DNA of 64,000 nt from contig NW_025813757.1 of the NCBI RefSeq assembly GCF_021917145.1, positions 1 to 64,000 on the forward strand, given 5' to 3'. The notes beneath the pieces are model-generated. The model saw only the letters and a list, made by a program, of their open reading frames with translations. It searched no databases and was not told the DNA's origin. Source of the DNA: Hypomesus transpacificus (lineage: Eukaryota > Chordata > Actinopteri > Osmeriformes > Osmeridae). Positions 46,801-59,600 of this stretch are shown here, piece by piece; the first letter of the stretch is position 1, and each line of letters opens with the position of its first letter. Position numbers and translations under genes: made by a program.

Positions 46801-49800
46801 TGACAAGTGTGTCTACCTGCGTGTAAGTGAGTTGAACTCGTCTTCTCACGCTGACGGTGTCACAGTGTGCTGAGGGGGAAACCAACAAAATTTTAACAAT
46901 ATTATGATGCGCTTCTATTTCCTGTTTGGAATGCATAGAACACCTGCAAAACTCGGAACTTGAGAATGTTGCTGCTGACTTCTTCCATTCTGTGTTTAAC
47001 ATATTTCGCATTTCCAAACTGCCTCCCCTTTCCTCACACCATCCTATTGTTTGTACGTTTTAACCAATGTATTGTACCAGTCACGTGCCTTCATCTACAC
47101 TTCTACAACTCGCAACGCAAACGCTTTTGACTAATTCCAAAATAACGTCCCATCGCTGCCAAAAGTCCGGCTCATTTCTCCCCCTCTCATTTTCCTCAGA
47201 AGGCCGCCCCAGGAAAGGGGGATGGACAAAGAGGACAAGTTAAAGGACAGTCCAAAAAACTCCCTGCAAGGTAGGCAAGACGCTCCACACAGAAACACAG
47301 TCTATCCCTTTCCTTTACATTACATTTACATTTAGGGGTTTAGCAGATGCTCTTATCCAGAGCGACTTACAGTAAGTACAGGGACATTCCCCCGAGGCAA
47401 GTAAGGTGAAGTGCCTGGCCCGAGGACACAACGTCATTTGCACAGCCGGAAATACAACCGGCAACCTTCTGATTTGTAGCCCGATTCCCTAACCGCTAAA
47501 CCATCTGATTCCCCCTCTCTTTCAGTCTACAAACTTTTGTGCAATACTTTCATATTAAAACAAAAATGCAAACTGCTCTTATTTGATTTTGCATGTTGTG
47601 CGAATCTCCCCCACGTTCTATTACTTTACTCCTGTTATTATAGTGCATCGGCGGTTGACACGAGTTGGTGACAAGTTTCTTTTTGCATGTGAATGACTGT
47701 GTGGTTCAGCTTTATTTTGCTGGAGCTTGTTTGAAATTGTCTGGTGTGGATTCACGTTTCAAGGTAAATAATATAAATGTGATATTGACGCGGAATACTG
47801 CAAGAAAGCAGAATCTGTTTCTTTGAGGCCTGTGTCCTATGAACTTAGTTTTGTATTAAGGTTTATTTAGCCATACCCAGTTAATTTAGAAAAGCATTTG
47901 CAATTGGATTTGGCATAGATCTCCATTCAGTCAAATCTAAGCATGTTTTCTTTTCTTTTAATGGATGGTGGGATGGTGATAGGGACAATGGGTCACTGCC
48001 CAGCTTTGAAACTTTCAGAAATTAATATGCCGGTAGTTCAGTTCTCTAAGGGGCTGTTAGGGATGTTATTTAGAATTACCCTGCAGATACACGTACGATT
48101 CCTTTCCACATACACACATGAAACCAAACTCATTCAGCTACTCTACTGAAAACCGTACACGCATACAAGTGAAATGCTTTTACATTCACAACTGAAACAC
48201 TCTCACACTAACAGAAACATGACACTCACATACACAAGCAAAAATTATGTTTTGAACTATTAAATGTGTGACGCCTTCACACATGGTAAAGTGCTCAGAA
48301 TTGAAATGCTCTCAAATAGTAAACTACGGAAAAATACATTTAATATGAAAGCAGTTCAGTATGGTGTAGGAGAGGATTTCAGTTCAAACGAAAGGCATTT
48401 CAATCGAATCAGAAGGTTGTAAGTTTGGTTTGTGCTTGTGAGAGGAAAAGTACACGTATATCCATAGTAATCCCTCATACAGTTTAATGGTCACTGGAAG
48501 GCAGCTATTATGGCATTAATTTAAGATTGATTTGTAACAGCACAATGTTCCTGTATTAACTCGGGCACATTGGCAAGTTAGAATCTATTACTATATCGGT
48601 CTTAAAGTTATATCCTGACAGTTAACTTTGGCAATCTATCTAATTGTTACAAATTAGCGGTCGCTCAGTCACCATAGTAAACGCTCATAACTTAAAGTGC
48701 TTTGTCACGCACGCTATTACTAATTATAGACCGCACTATTTCTTGTCAGGCGTTCAATGCGGCAGCCCTACAACCGGTGTGGCCTTTCCTGTGAAAAAAA
48801 CGGTCCTTGTTCTCCCTCCCTCTTCTCGCAACGCATTAATTTCCCCTTTCGCCAGCCATCATGGCCGTCATGCGTGCATTGCTACTCTGAAACCGACGCA
48901 GTGCACAATCCCAGCTCTCGCAAAAGGATTTCGCGTCCTCGATTTCAATCCACGCCTGACCGGAATAATCGATCGCGACAGAGCTATAGTTGTCGGGGTT
49001 CCAGCCCGGCAATATGCTGTCTGAAGGCAACAAAAACGGGTAAGATAGTGTGAGAGCGAGACTGAGAGGTTAGGCTGGTGGTTAGATACCCTTCATTGGC
49101 AGACAGACAGCGGCGTTGAAATATCTCATCTCTCAACTGCTCCGTCACCCTGCCTACCTGTCTGATGCACTCTTATCAGATTACGGCTTCGTAGCCAGTG
49201 AATCTGGACCGGTAAAATGAGTGATTTAGCACATACGAGGTGTGTAACATGCGTTCCCCATGTGAGTTCCTGCGTTTATGGGGGTGGGGGAACCGGTTTT
49301 ATTTAGGAGGGGGTGGTTAGTTAATTTCGGGGGAATCACTCCACGTCTCTATGGCGCGCACAGACAGCCTTGCAAGCAGCGATATACATTTAAATATATA
49401 TATATATATATGTTCAGGTGCTTAGATTCATAGCGTCATAGGGAGAATCATGCAGCGTTTCCCATCTTATGAATTAAACAAAAGATTGACTCTGTCCATC
49501 TTCTATTCACTCGTGTCTCCTGTAGCACTTATGTAAATCTCCCCCACACTTGATATATTTCAAGTGATAAATACAAGCTTTTTTTTTTTTCTTGCATTTT
49601 TTAAGGCAAGAGACAAGAGTATCCATTTTAAAACTCAATATGGATGATCTATGTTTTGTTCTTCACCATGTTGGGGTGGAGATGATGTCAGGATAACAGT
49701 TAGCAAATGAGCTAGCATGTGTCGTGGGAGATCATTAATTCTGACATCTGTTAGCCATCCAGGCAGAGTGAAAGAGGCCTGATGGAGTGACATAATAGTC

Positions 49801-51938
49801 CGACTGTTTACCTCAGAGACGGTCTCCTGGTACAAGTACACCATCTGACTACTCTCCTCGTCTGTGTGATACTGGTATATATTCCGTGACACGCTGTTGG
49901 ACTAGAAATTCAGCCAGTTGTCGTTAGATATAGTTTTGTGTCGGGTCGTTTTTGCCTGCTCAACTAGTTACTCAAAAGCATCATGGGCCAAACCCAGGAG
50001 GAAGTCCATAGAGAGCATCAACAGGCTTCATCACTATTAACCTCCAGCCCCAGTGAGTCCAATAAGGCTACAATTCATTATTAGAGGTACAGAAGAGTGG
50101 TGGTCTAGCATCAGCAAAACTGTCTTTGTAATGGAGTGTGGGGGGGGGGGGCGGCGTGTGTGTACACACAGTAATAATCATGACTGCTCCACCAGTGTCC
50201 CTCTGGTGATGTTGTAGACATCTGTCTCCTCACAGGACTCGTATCGAAGGTGTGTATTAGTGGAATAACATGCCAATCACACACACTGAGAGAAAAAAGA
50301 GGGTTAAACCCCTCCCTCTCAAGGAACAAATCTCCAAGGCGATAGCAAAGGTTTTCTGTCTCTCCAGACTCCTATGACTACATGATGTCATCCCCCCCCC
50401 CCCCCCCCCCGAGGCACAACAAAAGCCTTCCATTGGCTGTGTTCTCTTTCAGGCAATCCAGAGAAAAGGATTGACTCCAAAAAAATACAATTGTGTGGTT
50501 GATTAGCTTGTGGGAGATGACTATCGTCATGGTTACCCTCAGCTACTTGCATTGCCCTGTGTCATTCTTAGCTTCTGCTCGTCATGCTAGTCGTATTGGC
50601 CCCCCAGCGCTCATGTCCTTGAAACTGTAACCCCCATTTACACAGCTTGTTCATGTTGGGAACCTCGCTCCTCAATTCCTGCCTCGCAGTTCTGCATTAA
50701 AGGTACGAACACGGAACAGAGGTCGTTGTTGTACCGGCAATAAGCCGGCAGCAGAGGTGGTCACGAATCGAATGGACGTCTGTGTGAAAGGTAGAGCTGG
50801 CATGGCTGCACGACACGCTAGATGCCGACTCTGACGTCACCCCTCTGATTCTGGAACGGCGGCACGATATGGAAACTCCCCTAATGGGGCAGCATCAAGT
50901 GGGAAAGTGTTTTGTTTACACCGATCGGTGTAAACAAAACAAAACATTTTGCGACGGCGTGTCTTCTGGGTTCTCTGTATGAAAGAGGCTTATGTGAGCA
51001 CATTGCTAGAAAACATGGACTACACACTCTGATGGCTGCACAGGAGAACTCTGACCCCAGTGGTCCCGCCCCAGATCTCTGTCAGCATACCAGAGACTGC
51101 CCCCTGATGCTAGCTCACCTACAGGAGACTAGTTTGTGTTTGTACGGTTTCTCATTATAAACAGAGGTCTCAGACTCATCCATCAATCAGAGAACCAGGC
51201 TGGGGTCACATGACTTGACCCAAACCAGATGTCTTTGTGACTTAAAATCTTATTTTAATAAGTTTATCTCTGTATAAGTATGTATGGCTAGTGATGCAGC
51301 AGACGAGCAATGCAGCTAGTGATGCAGCAGTATGAAGTCTGACTGTCACATCCATCCACCCCCCCCTCATTCACACCTTTAACATAATTGAGGTGTCCCT
51401 GTGTATATGTGTGGTGTTGGTGGGTTGCTGCTAATGTCAGCAGTGCTTTCCTTGCCGTGTGTTTGTGTGTCAACATCCAAGAGTTTGTTTAAGGAGTATT
51501 TGTGACCCTGGAGCATGGTGTCGCTTGGTTGGTGAGTTATTTATAGTTGGACTGACCCAGTTCACCAGCCTCAACCATCCTTGTGCTCTCTCTCTCTCTC
51601 TCCGCCCCCTCTCTCTCCTGTTTCCTGTCTCTCGGATACTTTGGATGACCCTCATCTCTGTTTCTGATGAGTGGCACAATCACTTCTGTCTTTACATATC
51701 CTCCCTCTGAGTGCCCTTTGTGTGTCATTGGCTAGCGTTGGGTTGTGACTAGCTTCTTCACTTGCAGAATCCTCTTCAGTTTGGGGGGAGATTAACTTCC
51801 GTATCGTGGCGTTTTCGTACACTGCTAATATCCACCTCGGTGTCTCTCGCTCTCTCCTCTTCCGTTCTGCCCTCATACCCTATCAACCCCCCCCCACACA
51901 CACTCTACCTCTCCCCCCACACTCTCCCTCTCCCCCCA

Positions 51939-51991
<53 letters not shown>

Positions 51992-53610
51992 CTCCCTTTC
52001 CTCTCTTTCTCCTCCAGGGAGGTGAAGTCTCAGCCCAGTGGCCCTTCGGTGATGGAGGTGGACCAGGACTCTGAGAGCTCCCCAGCCCAGGCCGTCCAGG
52101 AGGCCGACCCCGACCGCAGTGAGGTTCGTCTGGAGGAGGTAAGACCGCTGAGAGGGAGGGCCCTGGCTCCTCTACACCCAGAAGCACGTGGGAGCTAACC
52201 AGGGAAGTGGGTGGCGCTGCTGGAGACGGGTGGGACAGTCAGCCCCCGAATCAATCCTAAAGCTCCCTGACTCAACTCTACAATATTTGGTACATCTAGG
52301 AAGTAAAAACAAAAAAAAGTACAATTCCTTCTCCCTGATAGGCTTACGAGGGGGTGGGGATAAAACATCCATCCAGTAAGATCTTCACAGTTAGCATAGA
52401 TCTCAGATTGGGGGTGCGGAGTGGTTTGATTTGGGGATTGGCTGGTTCGTTACAGACATTACAATGTATACAATAGGGGCTGAGCCTTCACTAACTTCTC
52501 TGTCCTCTTGACTGAGTATGATACAGCTAACCTTGTTTCTAGATCTTTCTCTCACACGTAGGCTAGTGTTCTGCTCAACACCTTCTCCTGTCCGTACATA
52601 GATTGTTACCATAGTGACAGGACTGCAGGTGGGGGCGGTAAACGCCGCGTGAAATTAGACATGAACCCCTGACAGGTTACATGCTCCTCACCCTGATGTG
52701 TGTGTGGTAAGATGAATGTCTTGAATGATTGCCTCATGCCTTCTCACCTACCGTTGCAAGCTAACCTACCACCTTACCTTGCTGTCCTAGCTTGGGTTCA
52801 ATTTTTACCAAAGTTCTAGTTGATATCTATAGCGTCTTGTGTTACTGCAGTCATTTGATATTACATAAATCATTTACAGCCAACATTAAACCATAGTAGC
52901 TGGCTTGGCATTTTAAAAATGAGCTTATTCCTCAACAGAATTTAAACAGAACTCAGTTTTGTGACGCACTTCATACTACTTTTGTCTTCTACATGTGCTG
53001 AGATATTAATGCAGTTCGCATTTTCTAAGCCCTAATGAAATTGCCCAGCACTGTGTGTGTGTATGGGTAGGTGTGTGTGTGTGTGTATGGGTAGGTGTGT
53101 GTGTGTGTATGGGTAGGTGTGTGTGTGTGTTTGTCATTGACCCCAGGGTTTGCATGAGTAATAGCCCCTGACTGTGTGTGGGGAGAGATACATCAGGATT
53201 CTTTTTTTCTTCCTCTTTTCTCTCCCCACTCCTTTCTTCCTTATCTCTCTCTCTCTCTGTCCTGAATCTCTCCCCATACCTGATCTTCTCTCTTACACTA
53301 TACATGCTCGTTATTCTCTATCTCTTTTTGTATGGAATGACTGCTGTTTAAAACCCCATTGATTGCTTTGTTATGAAGGTGCCCATTCCTCTTCCATTGC
53401 CCCTAATGGTACCTGCGTACTACTACCAACATCACCTCCACCACTCCTTCTCCTGCCCCGCTATGCCCAAGCGTCTCGGCGGTACCTGAACTAGGCCCAG
53501 AGTCTGCGCCCACCTCCGCACTGAGCTAAGCCCCAGCCAGAGAGCCCAAGAGCTGGCCTGAGCCTACGAGGCCGATGCTGACCCCCCCCCCCCCCTCTCT
53601 CTCTCTCGCC

Positions 53611-53641
<31 letters not shown>

Positions 53642-56600
53642 GCCCAGCCCCCTTCCTTCCCAACCCTGCACACATCCCTCTGGCTCTCTGTTTGAGCCTT
53701 CTCCGGCCCGGAGCCAGCCTGGAACACTGGAACGCACAGATCCAGAGCCGGGGGGGGGGAGATGGAGGAAGGGGGGGGTGGGTTGCCACGTTGCCGTGGT
53801 AACCGCCCCGACAAGGGTGTGTGTGTGTGAGAAGGACGCTGCCTGGCCGGCGTCGGCAAAGAGAGGGACGGAGGCAGAAGACCTGCTGCCTGTCTGCTGC
53901 CCTCCTCCTGTGCAGCTTGCCAGCTGCCATTTTGTGGAGAAGGGAAAAGCTAAAGCTACCAGCCCCACTGCCACAGGAAGAGAGACAAAAAGCAAGTGAA
54001 AAGGAAGCTCTCCCTCGCTCGTCTGCAAGCTGTCTGTCTTCTGGTGGGACCTATCCTATGAGAGAGGGGATTCCTGACGTCCTGTTCCCTGTGTCCTCCC
54101 CCTCCATGCCAGCCCGCCCTCTACTGGAGGACAGCAGTACTACAAGGCAGATGTTGCTGCTTCATGTGTATGGTTGAACTGAGATCTGTTTCCCTGTGTT
54201 GAGCAGGACCCGTAAAGGTGCCCAACGTTGTATGTTGAAGGACTCCTGTTTCAAACACTGGATCTATACCGGGGAAGTTCCAATCCCTGTTGAATGTTGA
54301 TACTCTGGAATATTAGAAAAAAGGACAATGGCTTTGCGATCACTATTTGGAACTGCAACCGCAATGCACTGTTCCAGGACTATACTGATATTCACAATGA
54401 GGTTCTGTGGACTTGCTTAATGGGACCCATCTGTGTCGTATCCGGGAGGATTCTCCCTGCCCTGCACAGCTGTTGTCATATAATTGGCTGGACTGTCAAG
54501 GCTAGTTGTCATAATCTAGCATGATTGGCTGGTCAAACCCACATCCGAGACATTAGTTTGAACCACGGTGATTTAAGGACCAGGCCGCAGTCTGTGCTGG
54601 TCTTGTGTGTGCTATACGCTTGGAACCATCTTGTTTTTAAATTTTTTTGTTTTTTTAATTGGTGAACTCTGACTCGACTTGGCAGCTGTTCACCCACAAC
54701 AAAGACATTTCAAAGAGTCTCACAGAAGAGTCTATATGGACGCTTTTGCAGGATACTTTATACATCACTGGCTGTGTCTTCACCTGGGAGTCCTGCATGA
54801 ACTTCAGCCCATGATGTCGTTTTTTCTGATGGAGATGTTCACATCCACTGAGGGAACTTCGCTTCCCTTCGCCGTCTGGTTTCCTGTTACTCAGCTCCAG
54901 AGGAACATCCTGAGCCACTCTGCACGCTGTGGCCTCAGCGGATTACGGATTTGAACCGACGATTCATTTGGACTGTTCAGAGACTTTCGGAAGTCTAACT
55001 TTGCCATGGACACAAAGGAATCTGATTTTGTTTTTGGGACTTTCCGATTCCTTCCTAACTGAAATTACAACCGAAGATGCGTTTGATTTGCCGAGACAAC
55101 GCAACAAATGAAACTGTCCGTCAAACTGTCCTGTCCCCGCCCCCTTCAGGAAAAAAAGTCTGCACACTCAAACCGAGTCCCGCCCTCACTCCTCTGCCTA
55201 CTCTGATTGGACCCTTGTTGCCTAGATACAGTGCACACTGCCGTGCGGTTGGGCCATAGCCAAGCCAGTGAGGAATCAGGTGTCAATGGTACCAGGAAAT
55301 GACTTGTCATTTTTCTCTCTAATTGAGTTGTATTTATTTTTGGGAGTAACTGTAAAAAGAATGTCAGCCATTGTATTTTCTCAGAGCTTTGGGTCGTTAC
55401 TTGGATACTGAAGGAATATATTATGTTTATCTTGGTTACTATAGAGATCTTTAAACTATCAGGAATACTGCAGTTTTAATTTGATTTTATTGGTATTCAA
55501 ATATCACCATGGTAATGCGAAAGCCAACGTTGCCTCTGCATTAGCAGAGCAAGCCTATGTTGATAAAATCTCAAAGCTGGTGAATTTTTTAACTGCAGTA
55601 TGAACAGAATCCTGTCCTGGTTTCCTTGGTCCAACAGAGAGCAGTTCTCCACCAATCACCTTCCACCTCTGTTGCAATGACAGCTACTTGTCAGCGTAGG
55701 ACATGGTCACTGCAGATTAACCTTAAGTCTACAACCCCCTGGAACCTAAGTCACAAATCCTGTATGAATACGCAATACTTAAAAGAGATACACTTGCCTG
55801 AATTTATGACCATGTAGTCCCAGACCCCCCCCCCCCCACACACACACACACACACTTATGCTGTATCCACTCTCCCACACACACACACACACACACAGGA
55901 AAGGACACACACACACACAGGAAAGGCACTTTGGTTGTACTTTTCCTAACGAGCTGCCCAAGGGTATCCAGTTTCCTCCTCCTCCCCCCCCCCCCCCCCC
56001 CTCAGACTTTTGCTGGTCATTAACCTCACAGAGATCATAAAACACATCGATCCCTGGCTTTGGGTGGGTCCAGTCTCTCCTAGCAGTCTTCTCCAGACTG
56101 CTTAATGCACATTGTGAACCCTTCCCTTGGCCCAGAGTTTTGCAGCCTCTCTGTCACAGCAGTAGAAGTCCGCTAATGATTTACCGATTCCCTGTCTTAG
56201 AACAGAGGTGGAGGAGAGAGTCTGGAGTCCCTCTCTCCGTATTGACCCAAGTGCCCCCCCTCCCCCCTCTTTCTGTTCCCTCCTTTTCCTTTTTAATGTG
56301 GCTCAATAGGAGCCTGTCCTGGCTCTCTCTCTCTCTGTGTCTCTGTCTCTCCTCCCCCCCCCCCTTTCTCTTCTCTGTTTGCCTGCTGTGTTTGTGTCTG
56401 TCTCACAGTCTCACATCTCCCCACACCCCTGGGGTATCTCTCTATGTCCTCTCTATTTTTCCAGAGCTCTACTCCTAAGGCTTTTGCAGCCCGCAAGATC
56501 TCCCTGACCAGTGAGTATACCCGTCTTCAGAACAGTGAGTATACGTGTTAGCAAGCTAGCATAGCCACCTTTGGGATGATGGCAATCGGTGGCCGGAAAG

Positions 56601-59600
56601 ATGCACAACGATTAAAAAGTTGACTTGCTTTATTAGGACTTTGCCGGATCATGTTACCCTGGGGTCTTCAACCCTGGTCCTCAGGGACCTCCTGTCCTGC
56701 ATGTTTTAGATGTTTCCCTGCTCCAACACACCTGATTCAAATGAGTGGGTCATTATCTAGCTCAGCAGAAGCCTGGTAACGACCATTCATTTGAATCAGG
56801 TGTGTTGGAGCAGGGAAACATCTAAAACATGCAGGACAGGGGGTCCCTGAGGACCAGGGTTGAAGACTTCTGATGTGACCAGTCGAGGCAGAGAGTGGTC
56901 AGTTGAGTAAGGCCATGGGTTACAAACATCCTTACATAAAATGAATTGACACGTTAAAATATAGTTCCCACGGATTGTTTCTTTACAGGGCACTGCATGT
57001 GGTCAGCATGTTTGTATTCTTGAAAGATTCTAACCGACAGTATCGTAACACATTAAAGCCTTTCCCTATGTAGTGTCTCACTGCCCCCTGTTAGGTGAGT
57101 CAGATAGATGAGCGGTTAGGGAATCAGGCTATTAATCAGAAGCTTGCCGGTTCGATTCCCGTCAAATGACTTTTTGTCCTTGGGCAAGGCACTTCACCCT
57201 ACTTGCCTCGGGGGAATGTCCTTGTACTTACTGTAAGTCGCTCTGGATAAGAGTGTCTGCTAAATGACTAAATGTAAATGTTAGTTTGAACAAGTGAGGC
57301 CCTGATCTATATGTGGAATAGAGTGGGTTTATACAGCATGACCTCTTGACCTAAGTAGGAGAGAACCCTCTCTCTCAAAGAAATTCTGCACATCATCCAA
57401 CAGTGAGTTATCATGTAATTAGCATAGCCACTCACAATACGGTGAGTTATCAAGTTAGCATAGCCATCCACTGTCCAGTGAGTATACCGGTTAGCTAGCT
57501 AGCATAGCGCTCCCGTCATCCTATGACACGCCTTCTCTCCTCCCAGCAGGCAGCAAGACTTCTCCAGTTGGCGGCGAGGCCGGTGCGGGGGAGGCGGAGT
57601 CAGGAGGGCTGGGCGGGAGGAAGAGGAGGTGGGGCTCCAGCACAGCAGTCACTGCCAAGAAGCCGTCCATCAGCATCACCACCGACTCACTCAAGGTAGA
57701 GCAGCACGCTCTCTAACACAGTGGTTTTCAACCCTGGTCCTCAAGGACCCCCTGTCCTGCACGTTTTAGATACTTCCCTGTTTCCCGACACACCTGATGT
57801 GTTGGAGCACGGCAATATCTAAAACATGCAGGACACGGGGTACTTGAGGACCAAGGTTGAGAACCACTGCTCTAACAGTGGTTTTCAACCCTGGTCCTCA
57901 GGGAACCAGGTCCTACATGTTTGAGATTTTTACCCTGCTTCAGCACACCTGATTCAAATGAATGGGTCGTTACCAGGCTTCTGCAGAGCTAAATAATGAC
58001 CCATTAATTTCACCCTGAGGACCAGGTTTGAAAACCACACCAACACACACATAAACACAAGCCAACCTAATCCCACACACTCAAGCTAACTACTAGAGTC
58101 TCTGAAACACTCTGAATTTTTTTTTCTCCTTTCTTCCATTAACCTCCCTCACCCCTTTTCACTCTCTCCCACCTGCTCCTCTTCTCAAGTCTCTGATCCC
58201 AGACATAAAGGCCAGCCAGGAGGCGGTGGTTGAGCTGCACCCAGAGGAGCTGCACCTGTCTGGGGAGGAGGAGGAGGAAGAGAGGGGTGAGGAGGACACT
58301 CCCTCCAGGGAGAACAGGGAGGACCAGGGCCTGGACAAGGGCCTGCAGATCAGACGCACAGTCACTCAGGTATACTTCCATGTTTGTCTCTGGCTTCACT
58401 GATAGAAGGGGGTAATCATGTGTAGCATTTACATCAGTGGTTCTTAACCCCGGTCCTCAGGGAAACCCCTGTCCTGCATGTTTTAGATGTTTCCCTGCCC
58501 CAATACACCTGATTCAAATAAATGGATCGTTATGTAGCTCTGTAGAAGCGTGATAACGAACATGCATTTGAAATTGAATCAAGTGTGTTGGAGCCAAGAA
58601 ACATCTAAAACATGCAGGACAGGGGTTCCATGAGGACAGGGTTAAGAACCCCCTGATCTACATGATCAGTTGATGACTTTCTGAAGGTGATTCGAACCTT
58701 CTGGGGAAGTAGACCAGTGGTTTATCGTGTGGCGTTGCGGCTCACGCCCTCCGGCCTCTCTCTTTCCTCACAGGTGGTCCCTGGTGAGAGCCAGAAGAAC
58801 GGGCAGAGAGACCAGAGGGATGAGGAAGAGGAGGAGAAACGGGACCAGGAGAGAGGAAGGACACGCAAGGACAGGAGAAAGAGCAGCGCTTCAGAAGACG
58901 CCTTGAAGACCGAGCCCTCCGCACAGGACGCCGACGCCCAGAAAGGTGAACCTCATTTAGATTCCCAGCTTGTTTGCGGCCTGTATGTAGGTGGAGTTTC
59001 ACCCGATATCGATAAGAAGAAATGGAAAAACATCATTCACAATGTCTTGAACCTTACCTTCTCTGACTCCCCTCCCTCCTTCCCCAATGTCTCTTTCTCC
59101 AACTCTTCCCCCTCCCTTAGTCACCCCCAGCGACACCCTGGTGCGCCGCTCCATCAGCCAACAGAAGTCCGGCGTGTCCATCACCATCGACGACCCCGTC
59201 CGCTTGGCCAAGCAGCCCTCCCCGCCCCGCGGCAAAGTCTCCAAGATCGTCCACGTTTCCAACCTGGTAAGCATGGAGGAGAACACCTGACGTGATCCAA
59301 ACCCTCCCCCCCTCTCTCTCCCCTGCCATCTTGGGAGTGAGTCATGCTAGAGCAGATGGCTGGAGTCTCAGTGTGTCTTTCTGTATCGGGTCTGTAAATC
59401 CAGAGTCCTTAATGCTGAGTCGAGTCCCTCTGGGGCCAATTAAGCTGTTCTAGTTTGGTTTTTCATTGTGCGTGGGTCTGCGAGAAGGAAAGCGATGAAG
59501 GATCTCAGCCCGGCCCCCCTTTTCTCCCCGTGTTCCCCAACATCCTCCTAGTCTCTCACCACCAAACATGAAATGCCAACGTGCCATGAAACCTCCTTTT

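Larger units (their letters stand above)
47514..52017 (+). other. acin1: acin1 intron 6, with a candidate alternative first exon
   Basis: A 4.5-kb stretch with no other gene. It holds AT-rich sequence, a (TA)n tract at 49395-49412, two poly-C/G runs (50140-50151, 50393-50410) and a CT repeat just before exon 7. The segment 48640-49040 is GC-richer, lacks repeats and includes the candidate internal start described separately. Confidence 0.5.
52139..56464 (+). other. acin1: acin1 intron 7, with a candidate alternative last exon
   Basis: A 4.3-kb interval between exons 7 and 8. A (GT)n array with GTATGGGTAG interruptions lies at 53053-53131, and C-rich runs at 53581-53642 and 55826-55838. The part 53379-55600 is unusually free of transposons and reads like transcribed 3'UTR. 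I found no separate gene. Confidence 0.45.

Noticed and set aside
48644-49024. 126-codon ORF in acin1 intron 6
   Set aside because: No domain, no codon bias that stands out, and the short MLSE exon in another frame explains the region better.
53491-54028. Gly- and Pro-rich frames on both strands
   Set aside because: Created by long C runs; no conserved feature.
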